Shown here piece by piece: positions 1 to 13,496 of a stretch of 64,000 bases of DNA. The DNA lies in assembly GCA_022578605.1 (NCBI GenBank), contig MU394090.1:1-64000 (forward strand), written 5' to 3'. The notes beneath the pieces were generated by a model. It worked only from the letters and a program-made list of their open reading frames with translations. It did no database searches and was not told the DNA's origin. The position numbers and the translations under genes are program-made. This DNA is from Camillea tinctor. Taxonomy: Eukaryota > Ascomycota > Sordariomycetes > Xylariales > Xylariaceae. Positions within the stretch are counted from its first letter, which is position 1. Each line of letters begins with the position of its first letter.

Positions 1-3000
1 AAATTAAAAATAATAAACATTAATATTAAAGTAAAAGTAAAAATATTTTAATTATTTTTTAATATATTTTTAATTTAAAACTTTACTATTTTAAAGCTAA
101 TTAAATTAAAGTTTTAAAAAAAGCTTTATTAAATTATTTATTATTTATTTTTATATAAGTATATATTAAAAGTTTATTTTACTTTTTTTTTATGCTTTAT
201 ATATAAAATAATATTAAATATTTATATATTTTAACTGTTTATAATATTTAAAATTTTTTAATAATATTATAGCTTTTTAATTATTTTTATAAATAATTAT
301 AATAAATATATTTTTAATTATTTTAAATGTTTTTAGTTTTTTAAATAATTTTTTAAACTATATAGCTTTTTTAATAATTTAAATTTATATTATATATTTT
401 GTTTTATAGTTAAATAAAGCTATAAACGTTTATTTTTTAAATTTTTAATTAATAATTTTATTATTAAAGTTAAAAATAAACTTTAAAATAAATTTTTTTA
501 ATATAATATTATTAATTTAATTAATATTTATATATTTTATAAAATGTTTTAATAATTTATTATAATATAGTTTTAAATTTAATATTTTTTTAATATATTT
601 TATAACTTATTTTACTTTTTAGCAATATTTTTTTATTAAATTTATTATAAACTTATTAAAATAAAATATTAAAAAAGTTAAATTAAGTTTTATATTAAGT
701 ATAGTATATATTAATAATTTAATAGCTTTTATATATTATTATTTTATATTTTTAAAAGCTTTATAATTTTTTAAAGTTAACTTAATAAATAAAGCTATAA
801 AAACGTAATATAATTTAACGTTTTAATATTTAAATTTTTTTAAAACTTTTTTTAAATATGCTCGTTATTTTAAATAAATAACTTTTTATTATTTATTTTA
901 ACGTATAATTATATTTAAATAATAATTATAAAATTTTAAATTAAATATTTTAAATTAATTGCTTAAATATTATTTTAATTTTATAATGTTTAATTTAAAA
1001 AGTTTTATAATAAAAAAGTTATTAATGTAAATAGCAATATAAATATATTTTTTTATAAAAATTTTTATATTAAATATAAATAAATAAAATTTTAATTTTT
1101 TTAAATATTTTATTAAAATATTATATTATATTTTTAATAATTATTTTAAACTATATAATACTTTATTTAACTTATAAATTTAATTTAAATAGTTATTATT
1201 AATAAACTTTAATAATTACTTTATATAAACTTTTTTATTAATGTTATTATAAAAAAAAGCTATTTTAACGTTTATTTAATTAATTTTTAAATTAAAAATA
1301 ATTATTATAATAAATAAAGCTTTATAGTTTATAAGTTTAACTATTAAAGTAAAAGTTTTATTAAAGTTTATTTTTATAATTTGTTTAAAATTTTTAATTA
1401 CTTATTTAGCTTTATATTATAATACTTTTTTATTAAAGCTTATTTTAAATTTATATATTTATTTTTTATTAAAAAGTTTTTTATATTTAAATAATAATAT
1501 TAAAGTTTAAATATAATTATTTATTAATAACTTATATTTAAAGTTTATAGCTTTTTTTTATTTATTTTATTATAAAAAGTTTTTAGCTTTTTTATAAAAT
1601 TTAAATTTTTTAAGTTTTATTTTTTTAATTACTATTATAAAAAAAGCTATATTAGCAATAAATTGTTTTTAAAAAATAAATGCTTTTTATTAAAATATAA
1701 AATTATTATATTTAATTTTTTTAAATTTTATAAATAACTTTAATTTATAAAAATAAATATATTTATTTATTTTTTTTATTAAATAGTATAAAAAAATTTT
1801 AAATTTAAAATATACTTTAAAAGTTTTTATTAAAAGCGCTAACTTAATTTTAATTATAAATATAAATTTTTTATTAATATATATAATATTATTAATAAAT
1901 TTATTAATATTTAAAAAATTATTTAGCAATTAATTAAAAAGTTAATTTTTTTTTATAAATAATAAAAAAGCTTTATTAAAATGTTAAAAGCTTTTTTATA
2001 ATAATAATTATTTATAATAATATTAAAGTTATTTATATTAACTAATTAACTTGTTTAATATGTAATTAATAAAATATTTTATAATTAAAAGTTTTAAAAA
2101 AAATACTTTATATATTAATATTTTTTACTATAATTTTTTATAATATAATTTAAAATTAATATATATTTATTATTTATTAAAAATAATATTATTAATAACT
2201 TTTATTTTTTTATTTTTTTTTTAACTATAACTATATAATTAATAAATTTTTAATAACTTATTATATATATTTTTACTAATTAAAGCAATAGTTTTTTACT
2301 TTATAGCTTTAAAATAATAACTTAATTAAAAGCTTTTATAACATAAAAATAAGTTAAATTAAAAAGTTTATTATATTATGCTTTATATAATATTTTTTTA
2401 ATAATTTTATTAAAAAATTTATTATAAAAATATAGCATTATAAATAATATATATAATTAATATTTTTTAAATATAGTTTTTTTATTTAATATTATATTAA
2501 AGCATTTTTTTAAAGTATAATTAAAGCGTTTTATTATGCTGTTTTATTTATATTATTATATAGCTATATAATAAAATTAAATATTTTATTTTTTATAAAA
2601 AAGCTTTAAAATGTTTATTATGTTTTTTTTACTTTAATTTAAATATAAGCTTTTATAGCGCTATATATTTTGTTTAAATTTATTTAATATTAATTTAAAA
2701 TAGTTTAAATTTTTTTTTAAAAATTTATTTACTAATAAAAAAGCTTAAATAAACTAAGTAAAATTATTAATAAATATAGCTTAATATTTTTTTTTTAATT
2801 TTTATAATAAAAAAAAAACTAATTATGTTAATATAAATCTATTTTATTAATTTAATACTTTTTTATATAATATTTTTATATAAGCGTTATTATAAGCAGT
2901 TTATAGTATATTTATTATAAAAATAAACCTTTTTTTATAAAGTAATGCTAATAAATATTAATAATAGCTTTTAAAAGCTTTAATTTTTTAAATAGTTTAT

Positions 3001-6000
3001 TTTTTTATGTTATAAGCGCATATAAAAGTAGCTAATTAAATAAAAAGTATATATTGCAGCTTAAACTATTTTTTTCGGTATAAATTAATTTAAAATATAT
3101 AAACTATTTTATTAAATATATTAAAAAACTATTTTATTTTTTATATAGCATATAATTTTATATTTATTAGCAATTATAATAAAATTTTTTTTTATTATAG
3201 CTAAAAAAAAAATAAAGTTAATATTTACGTTAAAAACATATAAAACATTAAAAATAAAAATATAAACTTATTTTTTATTTATTAATATATAAACTTTTTT
3301 AACGCTAATATTTAATATAAATATAAGTTTTTTATTAATGCTATTTATAAATAAGCTTTTATAAAGTTATAAAGTTATAAAGTTTTTTTAATAATAAAAT
3401 ATAAAATTAATAACTTTTAAGTTAAAAAATATAGCATTTTATATAATAATTACATAAAAAGCTATTTTTACTTTTAAAATTTTTTATAAAGTATTATTAA
3501 TAATAAATATAGCAAAAAAGCAAAAAAATAATTAAAAAAAGCTATTAATTAAATAAATAATAATAAAAAGTTTAATATTAAGCTTTAAAATACTTTTTAA
3601 TATTACGTTAACAAACTTTTATTTATTATTATTATATTAAAATAAAGCTTAAATTAAAATAATTAAAGCTATTATAAAAAGTACTATAATAAAGTTTTTA
3701 TTATTATTATTAAATTTATTATTATTTTTTTACTTTTTATTTTTAATAGCTTTTTATTAGTTTTTTTTTTAATTTAACTGCTTTACTTTTTAATAGTTTT
3801 TTTAATAGCTTTATTTTTTTTATTATTATTATTAACTTTACTATTATTATTATTATTATTAATTTAATAAATAAACTTAACTTTTTTAAAATATTACTAA
3901 TAATAATATTTATTTTTATAACATTTATAAATATAATACTTAGCATTAAAGTCGTGCTTATTGCTAATTTTAATAAATATAATAACTTTTTTTTTATTAT
4001 TATTTTATAGTTTAATGTTTTATTTTTTTTTTAGCTATTATTAATGCAATTTTTAACATAATATTTAATATTATAATATTGCTAATAATAATAAAAAAAA
4101 GTTATTATATTAAAAAAACGCAATAAAAAAAGTATTATATTTTTTATTTAACTTTATTAAAAAAAAGTAAATAATATAAAAAGTAAATATATTTAATTTA
4201 TTATTAATATTTAAAAATTTAAGCTTAATAATAATTTATTATAATTATTTAATAAATTAAATTATATTATTATTATATTTAATTAATATTAAGTTAAAAA
4301 ACTTTTTAAAATATATTTTAAAAATAGCATTATTAATAAAGTAAAAGCATGTAATAAATATTTTAAATATTAATAAAATAATATATTTAAAGTTTTTTTT
4401 AAAGTTAAAGTTAATAATTATAAAAAATATTTAAGCAATATAGCTTAAATATTATAAAATAATAATATTATATACTTTAAATTAAATATTATATTAATTA
4501 TTAATAGTAATAAATTTAATAACTATAAAAAAAATAATATAAAAAGTTTAAAACGTTTTTAAACTATATTAAAAGTTTTATTTAATATAAGTTTAATTTT
4601 TTTATTAAAAATAAACTATTTATTAGCATTAATTAACTTTAAAATAACGTTAAAATTATTTTTTACCGTTTTAATTATTATAATTTTAATAATAAATTTT
4701 TTTTTAACTTTTTATAATAAGTTAATATATAATAGTTATAAATATAGCAAAATTTAATTTTTATTATAAAATAAGCTATATTTATTAAAAAGTTTTTAAG
4801 TTTTTTTTTTATTTAGTTATTTTTAAAGTTATTTTATAAACTTTATATTTTTTAATAGTTATTTTAATGCGTTTTTTACTATATAAAGTTTTTTATAAAG
4901 TTTTTTAAAATAATAATATAAAAAAAATATATATATAAGTTTTTTTTTAAAAAAAATAATAATAAATATAAAAATAAGTATATTATATAAAAGCTTTTAA
5001 AAATTTTTAAAAAATATATATACTTTTAAAAAATTATTATTATTATTAAAGTTTAATAAAATTTTAATAAATAATATAACTTTAAAACTTTAAATATTAT
5101 AATTTTAATTAAAAAGTAATAATAATTTAAAGCTTATAATTTACTTTAATAGCATAAATAAAAGTATTAAAGTTAATAATAATAAACTTAATAGTTTAAA
5201 ATTATTGCTTAAAAATTTATTATTAAATAATATATTTAATTATATTGTTTTTAAAAAATAAAAAAGTGTAAAAAATTTGTTAAAATTAATAAAATAAAAA
5301 AAAGTTGTTTTTATTAATAAATAAAAGTAAAAATTATAATTTTTTTTAAAATATTTTAAATTAATAAAGTTATTATTATAATTAACGTAAAACTTATAAT
5401 TTTAAAGGTAAAAATAATAATTTTTAAATATAAAATTTTTTTCGTTTATATATTATTGCAAAAATAAAAAAAAAGTAAAATAGTTATAGTAATTATTATA
5501 ACTTTTTTATTAATTTTTATTATAATTAATAATTTAATTATTTATTTATTATTAAGTTTTTTATAATAAAATTAATAATTAATTTATTAATTTTAATAAA
5601 TTTTTTTTAAAAAAAAAGCTTAAGCTATATTGTAGTAATTAATAAAATTTTTTAAAATTAGTATATAAAAGTGCTAAAACTTTATAATTTTAAATAAAGC
5701 ATTAATATTTTAAAATATTAAATAAAGTTATTTTAAATTTATATTTAAAAATTTTAAAAGCTTTAATAGTTTTAATTATTAAATAAAGCTTTTTTAATAT
5801 ATTTTAAACATTATAAAGTATATATTTATCGATTTAAGTATTAATTTATTAAATATTATTTATTTTATAAAATAATTTAATAAAAAGTAGCTTTTTTTAA
5901 ATAAAAAGTTAATAGCTTTTTTTAAAATAAAAAAGGTTTTTCTAAATAAAAATTAATGTTTTAATAGCATTTTTATATAATATAAGCTTATATAAAAGTT

Positions 6001-6140
6001 TTAATAAAAAAACTTAATTAAATTACGTTATATTAATTTAAGCTTATAACTTATTAAAGTAAAATAATAAGTAAAAAAAAAAATAAAGTATATTAATTTA
6101 AAAAAAAGTTTAAAAAAAGGTAAAAGCTTAATATATATAT
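1..6140. repeat. AT-rich, RIP-mutated block (AT isochore)
   Basis: This stretch is almost entirely A and T and runs off the left edge of the window. Remaining C is mostly followed by T and remaining G mostly preceded by A (many AGCT, ACTT and AAGT words), while CA and TG dinucleotides are very scarce and TA is in great excess. That is the residue expected after repeat-induced point mutation (CpA to TpA on both strands), a process known in filamentous ascomycetes. No believable gene is present; the few open frames (for example near 1690-1929 and 3743-3946, minus strand) code only for I/K/L/F/N-rich strings. The block is probably one or more mutated transposons, but no terminal repeat or coding domain survives that I can name. 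It ends sharply at about 6130-6175. Confidence 0.8.
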
Positions 6141-6173
6141 ACATATAATAGTAGTGTAATACCGTAAAGTAAG

Positions 6174-9100
6174 GTGGTAACCCCATATTCCAACAACGAT
6201 TTCATCAAGTTCCTGTTTAAATTAGAGTGGTTCTGTAATCTGTTAAGCCTTACAGGACCTAACCGCAAAGTGGCCATGACGCAAGAACAACAAAACTACA
6301 AAGAGAAGCTTGTGCACTTATACCAAGAAATTCTTTTCTTCGAAATGAACTTCGTGTGTACTTACTTTGGCGAGGTGGTACCATACCATGCAGAAAATTT
6401 GAAAGACTATAATATCCTCGTCAGCGTATCCGCAGAAGCGATTGTCGAGGCAGAAGATGACCTTCCGCTGACCAACGGTTCTCAAGTCAAATTTCATCTT
6501 GAACGGGCTTTTGAGAACGCAAGAGAAGCACGTAATCTTAATGTGTTCTCTAAAAGTAATTCTGAACTTATTTTATCCCAAGACGCTCATATATTGCACA
6601 AGCTTCACGCCGCAGACCCAAGTACTGCCGTTGAAGCTATATACCATGATAAATCTTTTACGCTTCCTATATATCAATGGTTGGTTTCCCAAAAGATATG
6701 TGAGGATTTCTTCAATCCTGAGAAGCCTGGAAAACGATTGTTATGGGTCAACGGAAGTCCCGGGTGCGGTAAGACGATGCTTTTTACCTCTATTGTCCGA
6801 TATCTTCCCGGAGACTTGTCTATCTATTCGCAAGACGTAAACTTTTGCTATTTCTTCTGCGATCAGAGTTCAAGCCATACGAGCAGTCCAGTTGGTATGC
6901 TGAGAAGTTTGATATGGATGATTCTTAAGCAACAGCCGGATTTAGAGATACACCTGAGAGACAAATTAGACTCAACGTCCCGAATGGATTTCAACGACGA
7001 AAATGATTTTCCGGCGTCGATTGGCCTATTCCATGACATAGTTCAGGATGGGGCCTTCGCCGAAACGTACCTAGTGGTGGATGCAATTGACGAATGTGCT
7101 CTCGAGCGGGAAGATTTATTACTACTGATCGAAGAATCTACGCGTCCGTTGTCTCGGATCAGATGGGTGCTGTCCAGTCGCAGAGAATGGCATGTAGCGT
7201 TGGAAATGGCTTCAAAAGATTGCCTTGGCCTCGACATGGATCTGAACTTTCCGGAAGAGGTTATGACCAAAACCATGAACCATTATATTAGCTATACGGT
7301 ATCTCAGTTGGCTAAAAAGAAAAACTATCCGGAAAAGCTTGAAGAAGAAGTAGCTCAAACTATTCGGAATACCTCTCCTAGTTTTTCCTGGGTGGATACT
7401 GTCTGTATAGCCTTAAGGGGAGAGGATAAAGATTACACTACCGAAGCCCTCAAGGACATGCCCATAGATCTCGACGGTCTCTACAGCTGCATGATTGATA
7501 AAATCGATAGGTTGCCTCGAGAGGACCCAGTACTGTGTGACAATCTTCTTTCGACCGTTGCTATCGCTTACGAGCCCATGTATGTCAAGGAGCTACCACT
7601 TCTTGTTGGTCTAAAGGATGGTGCCGATCCATTCACTATAATAAACAAGTGTAATGCTTTTCTTGAACACAGGGACGGCCAGGTTCGATTTAGGAACCAA
7701 TCAGGAAGAGACTATGTTAGAAAGTGTGTGCTACCACATGGTTTCCATGAGACGTTGGTCCAGCGTGCCTTTGACTCTTTACGTCGATTTTTCAGACGCT
7801 TTCCTGTTGATAAGCCGGCTACACATGCCACTGGGAAGAGAGTTTACGCATTGGTTCACTGGATAGATCATCTTAGGGACATAGAGAACCTTCAGAATGT
7901 TACCGGAACCGTAATATCTTTCTTGGGAACTCATTTCTTGGATTGGCTGGAGGCCTTAAGAGAGAAATCTCGCGTGGATAGCGCTGGAAATGCATTAATG
8001 AGTCTCTTAAGGCACATCAGAGTGAGTAGTCTATATACTTCGGATTATGTACATTTCTCCTGATATTTTGGGTTCTCTGTATCTAAAATTTGTTTCGTGG
8101 GCTAACTAAAATTTCGTCAGGCGAAAGGTAGTAGTACCAGCCAACTTGTATCGTGGCTTCAAGATGCACACTTCCTTCTTCGTTTCCACCAGCTCTTGAT
8201 AACGAAAGATGAGGGAGCCTTCAATGCAATTAGCACGCTAATATTCTGTCCAACCGAAAGCGTTATAAAAAAGGCTATTTTGGCTAACAAATTCCCATGG
8301 ATTACCACTCTTCCAATTACAAGCGAGATTTGGGGGGATGAGTTCCGAATTCTCGAGGGCCACCGTAACTGGACCAGTTGTGTTACTTTTTCTCCAGATA
8401 ATCGGTTCGTCATCTCGGGTTCACATGACTATTCAATACGGGTCTGGGATGTGGAAATGGGAACAACTCAACATACTCTGTACGGACATCACGGATGGAT
8501 ATATTGCATAGCTGTGTCTAATGCCAACACCTTAGCATCTGGGTCTGATGATAATACTATTAAGATTTGGGACTATAAGACAGGCCAATTAAGAGAAACC
8601 CTGAATCCCCTGGAAAACCCAATAAATGCAATCTCCTTCTCACCAAATGGAAATGAGCTTGTTGCAGCATCGGCATCTAACCTGCATATCTGGAACTTCG
8701 ATAAGGAAAAATACCAAGAGCTTCATAAACTAGAAGCACACGACCAATACATCAAAAGTATCGCCTTCTCCTCAGGCGGGTCTCTTCTGGCATCTGGTGG
8801 TGACGATGAAATCATTGTCATCTGGGATGCCAAAGCTAAAAAGAAGATGAGGACTCTTGAAGGTCACAGAGACTCAATAAAGTCTATGGCCTTTCAGCCC
8901 GTCAAGGATGAAAATGGCACCCAGATAATAGTATCCGCGTCAAATGACAATACTATTAGAGTATGGGATGTTCGGACTGGCCAGCCACTAAAAGTCTTAC
9001 CGTATGAGAATGTAACTGTCTGCTCTGTTGCATTCTCCTTCGATGCATCGCACATCGTTATTGGTACAAGTGATAACACGATTGAACTTCGTCATACAGA

Positions 9101-10277
9101 TACCTGGACATTGAAAAAGGTCTTGAGGGGCCATAAACGAAAGGTCTTATGCGTCGCTTGCTCACCAGATAACGACCTTTTGGCGTCAGGGTCATTTGAT
9201 GGTACTGTTCGACTTTGGTACAACAACCCTAATGCTTTGATATCGGAAGAGTCAATACACAGAGACCCACGAGCCGATTTAATGGCTATTAGCGCCATAG
9301 CTATCACGAGTGATGGACAACGCATCGTGTCCTGCACCGAGGACGGATATATGCACATGTTCGATGGGAACGGCCTAAGGTTACATGAGCCTATTAAAAC
9401 AGGTCACATACAAAGAGTAATTTCGCTTTCGTTTTCTCCCGATGAAAAGCAAATAGTGTCCACATCAACAAGGGGAAGTTTAAAGGTATTTGACGCAATC
9501 GATGGCAGACACTTGTGCACATTTGAACACAGTGACTGGGTCCGCTATGCGGTGTTCGACCCAAGTAGTCGCTACGTTATCTCTGCCTCAGACGATCATA
9601 CTGTCTGTATGTGGGATACACAAGCTCGCAGATCAGGGGGTAGTGAGCTAGTATGGACGGGATGGCATGATAACTGGGTCAGGTGTCTTGCGATTTCCTC
9701 GGACGGCAAATACCTAGTATCCGGCGCAGCAGACAGGCAAGTAAGGATTTGGCAACAGGGTGCAGATATTTCATCTTGGGAATTCTCCTATTCGATACTG
9801 CCTTTTAGTTCTGACTGCGGCATTGATGGTGCGGCGTTCTACCCCGAGTCATCCAAATTTATATTGTCAGCAAGCAAGGGAATCGCAACTTGGGATGCTC
9901 AGACCAATCAGAAATTAGAAAGTCACGCAATTGACATAAACCCAGCGATTCAGCGATTATGGTTTGATCCTCTGTCAACTGAATTCGTAATGACAGAGCA
10001 TGGTTCTAGAAGCCTGGAGCCTTCGTTATTCTCTGATCTTTCTCGAGTACCGAGTTGGGCCCCGTACGGGGTTCTTCACGATACCAGTTGGTGGATTACA
10101 TGGAAGGGCAAGAAAGTGATCTTGATCCCTGAGACTTATGCCCCTAGGTCAGTGTATGTTTTCAGGAATAAGGTTGTGCTTGGGTGCGATTCAGGGCGTA
10201 CTTTGGTATTTTCTTTGTCTACCATGATTGATCCCTTGCCTTCGAACCTGGGCATGATATCTGGGCCAGAAGCCTAG
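6174..10277 (+). CDS. NACHT-WD40 NLR (STAND) protein, 5' end probably truncated
   Basis: Two exons, 6174-8021 and 8121-10277. The 99-bp phase-0 intron has a GTGAGT donor, CTAAC branch-like site and CAG acceptor. Numbering from 6174, residues about 11-95 resemble the end of the fungal NACHT_N domain, the Walker A motif GSPGCGKT is at 194-201, and Walker B (VVDAIDEC) is near 303. The second exon carries about 12 divergent WD40 repeats ending in WD-type dipeptides. This is the NWD-like class of fungal NLRs, which act in non-self recognition and regulated cell death; the ligand here is unknown. The frame opens just after a TAA at 6165-6167 with no ATG until 6276, so either the protein starts at 6276 (1300 residues) or the original N-terminus was lost at the AT-block boundary. 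The rest of the frame is intact. Confidence 0.85.
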
Positions 10278-11739
10278 TATATACAAATTGTATAAGTCAA
10301 TCAGACACGTTCCTTATATACCTAGGTAGACACCGCGTGGTAGCAACTATCCTATAAGACTAGCTCCCACTATGAAACTCTTTTACTGTATATCAGTGTC
10401 CCCTCCTTTTGTTATTACCCTGGCTATACCTAGCTTGAGCCCCTACGTGACATTGTCATGGCATTTAAAGCGAGATAATCGGCTTCTATTCCTTACAAAA
10501 AAGGGCATTTTCACGTATAGTACGCAGCAAAGCTGCGCACTAAATACTTGCACTCTCCATCTTTCTACATGCTCATAATACTACCCTATACTGCCACTAC
10601 TTTTGCATTACATTTACCATTGCACCTGGCGATGTGACGTAGGGAACCAAAGAGCACAGGTCAAGTAAATATGGCGATGGTTAAGGACCATTCATCACAC
10701 ATATATACCACTATAGTCTCTTAGGCTGTCACCTAAGTAATTATGATACCTTTTGCGGTCAGCAATCATAGTAGCCCGGTGTAGCCAACTAGTCTAGTGA
10801 TAGTGGTAACAGCCCTAGCCATCATAGGTGCTAATAGTAAGACTTTCTTTTTTTCTAGAAACATGCAGCAATTTTAATAAGTTTCAGATTCTTCAAGAGC
10901 TTTAACCTAGGTTCTTATGGGTTATTTCAAGACTTTATTTTTCATTTAAGAACCCCCAGGCCTTCCTGGACCCATCTTGCTGGGGTTGGCCACAACCTGG
11001 CTGTAGACGAATCCGTACCTAGTTGTCGAACAAACTCAGCTCAGTCGTAAGTTAACATTGATATGTAGCGCACATTTACCATTGACTATTTTAACAAATC
11101 CCGACTCTACCAGGCTAATGTTCGCGGCACACAGCAATTCGTGTTCAGCAGAACTGTACAGAGAACACAGATCATCTAACCTAAGCGAAAAGTGTTGGAA
11201 TATGGGGTTACCATCCCACTATACGGTACTACATTACTACCATATGTACATATATATAGGGCTTACGCCCTCCTCTAAACTCTCTCCTGGACTAATACAC
11301 TTCATCCTTTCCCTCACCTATCGTCTCACTCCAATAAAAAGAATAGAAAAGAAAAATGATTGCAGCTCGTCTGGCAGCTACACACGAGTCAATGTATTGT
11401 TAAATGTTGATAGTTGATTACCTGCACGTTCCACTTCAATCGTATTTCGGCAAATAACGTAGCCCTGGAGATGCTCACGGCAACTACAATTTGTGGAAGA
11501 TGCGGTGAGTGGAACAAAGGGTTTCAGCAAGCGACGTACGCAGGCTCTTGGATTTGTAATGCGTAACCCGATCGTGAAGTAGTTCGATCGAATAGGGGCA
11601 GGTACCAGTTTATGGGGTATAATACCCTTCATGGTTCCCTCTCCAATACCAGACTTTCCTTACATCGTAAGCAACAACTTGACCTAAGCATTTTTCTTAA
11701 CACCACTTTCCAATCTAACAACAAAATTATCTCGCCAAA
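10278..11739. other. Intergenic region between NLR and lectin genes
   Basis: No convincing gene is visible. It contains two ACCTAGGT palindromes (10320 and 10905), a TATA-like run at about 11250 and a pyrimidine-rich stretch at 11265-11335. The 100 bases before 11740 are C/A/T-rich and end in CCAAAATGG, so they are likely the lectin 5' leader. Confidence 0.5.
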
Positions 11740-12434
11740 ATGGGTTTCAGGGGCCCCGGCATCTACGAAATTTTGCCTTTACAGGCCCCAACCCTTAGTG
11801 CCAACTCCTGGGGGGGCGGTATGGAGCCAGGAGCTGTTGTGAAGACCTAGTGAGTTATATTTGCTTCGCATCTGAATAGTTAGAAAGAATATTTGTGAGA
11901 AGAAGCTTGAGAAGCTGATCATCTTTACATCGTGGGAAAACAGCCCTCGAGGCGACAGCAGCAAGGATCCCGACACCAATGCTTTATGGCAATTAGCTCT
12001 CGTCAGCGGTACTGGGGAGAGTGCCGAGTATCTCATCATTAACATCCGTACCGGATATTTCATCACGGCCACAGGTCAGTCTCTGGATGTCATTATATGC
12101 CGATACCTCCACTGATCGAGTACCACAGCCGACAAGACTATCACCTCTACCCCGCAGATCTCTCCGAAGGACCCATCCTGCCACTGGACCATTAAGTCAA
12201 CCCCTACCGACGGTTATGATGTCTACACGTGAGTTCCTGTGTCCCCAAAGTTCTACCTATAGTGGTCCACAGGAACTTAAAACTAAAATTCGCACCAACT
12301 TTAGTATCAACAACAAAATTCATAGCCGTGGACAGCTCAATGTCAGGTACGGCTCGACCAGCCCTGGAGCTGATATTCTTTCTTGGCCTATCGAGAACGG
12401 AGATAATTCTAAGTGGTATTTCGACCCGCGATAA
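11740..12434 (+). CDS. Small ricin-B-type (beta-trefoil) lectin-like protein
   Basis: I assembled this from four exons: 11740-11849, 11944-12074, 12129-12228 and 12305-12434 (introns of 94, 54 and 76 bp, all GT...AG with phases that agree). The product has 156 residues. It begins in the style common in this fungal family (MGFRGPGIYEI), followed by an NSWGG motif. Further on come Trp-centred motifs (ALWQL, CHWTI, SKWYF), a YLIINIRTGYF block and a GQLNVRYGS block, all typical of the QxW-type ricin-B fold. There is no signal peptide, so it is probably cytosolic. Such proteins bind carbohydrate; this is only the lectin fold, without any enzymatic toxin chain. The ATG has good context (CCAAAATGG). 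It sits 1.5 kb downstream of the NLR on the same strand. Splice choices are inferred from the family pattern, not from transcripts. Confidence 0.8.
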
Positions 12435-13496
12435 ATGCCTTTCCAGTCGAACCGCAAGCGGGGAAATGTCGCTTCTATAGCTTTTTCTTATGTTTGGAGG
12501 GTATACCATTGCTTCGTAGGGTTTTAGGTACCTTTAAATTGTTACAAGTAACCCAATCAACTGAGGTAGAGAACTCGTCGGAAGTGGAATAACTGTTATT
12601 CAACTAATAGTAACTCTTAAGTAACTTTGAGTCCTTTAACAATAGGGCCGCATACTAGCACATTCCTCCCCTTTTAGGAATACTATTAATGGCATTTAAG
12701 TATTATATATCTTTGCAGACCCATTTTAAACCCCTTTATTTGCAACGGATTTTTCATTAAAACACTTTATTTTTAATATGTCGGTTTTTTTTCTTAATAA
12801 AAAACAAGCAGTTATTTGGCTCCGGTTGTAAAACGGAGTGCGGGCGCTTAGGAGTCAAGACCCGGAAGCTGGACTCACGCACCGTTACAATGAGTTGGCA
12901 GGCACTTTCCTGCTGCATGTTCGATATTGCTATCTTCAGTTGCTTCATTTTCTTCAAGATCAGAGCATCATGATCCTTAACTATGCTTTGTGTGAAGTCT
13001 TATAGCCCCTTAAAGGGGTTTTGACCGAGACAAGCCACAAGACAATCGCCAAAGCATCTGCCACTTATTAGCTTGTGCAAGCCACATGCGGCCGAACAGG
13101 TTGCCGGCCAAGTGGAAGTCGGCTGGCCCGAGGTCAACTCAGCTGTCGGCCGTAAATTGACCTAGTTAGGTACTTACCTAGACACTGCCCCACTAGGAGT
13201 TACTACAAGGGTACAGATTAGTAAGATCGGGCATTCCTAAATGGTCAAGGCTAACAAAAAAAAAAGCAAAGAAAGGAAAACCAACACCACTAACAAAAAC
13301 TCCGGTGAGACTCAATTGTACGCAGCAAAAATCATCATGATCAAGGCATAAAACCGCGGTCAGTTCCCGGACTATGGCCGCCATTGATTTTCTTTCCCTT
13401 TCAAACCAAAATAGTCAAGAAATTTTAGAAATCGAAAATTTCAATTATTTTTTTTCTACCTCCCCTTTTTTTCTCTAGCCAAGTTAAACCCTTCCG
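12435..13496. other. Intergenic region between lectin and panB genes
   Basis: It holds a short AT-rich patch (about 12720-12790), a possible gene relic on the minus strand (listed separately), the short stem AGCCCCTTAAAGGGGTTTT near 13003-13021, and a GC-rich stretch at 13080-13140 with many GGCC words. A T-rich leader precedes the panB start. Confidence 0.4.
12757..12996 (-). pseudogene. Possible gene relic, coiled-coil-like frame
   Basis: An open frame on the minus strand reads as a helix-prone stretch (VKDHDALILKKMKQLKIAI and onward) and then fades into Lys/Asn-rich sequence at the AT-rich patch. It has no start context and I do not recognise a family. The helical N-terminal part resembles the coiled linkers seen in many STAND proteins, but that is only an impression. 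It could equally be a chance frame. Confidence 0.2.

Noticed and set aside
3743..3946. Minus-strand frame in the AT block
   Set aside because: Composition is almost only Ile, Lys, Leu and Asn; a by-product of AT richness.
12229..12272. A 44-bp intron ending at the first CCACAG in the lectin gene
   Set aside because: It shifts the frame away from the conserved INNKIHSRGQLNV block; the acceptor at 12303-12304 restores it.
12229..12480. Alternative frame across the lectin's last exon
   Set aside because: It does not keep the ricin-fold motifs; the splice at 12304/12305 gives a continuous family-like sequence instead.
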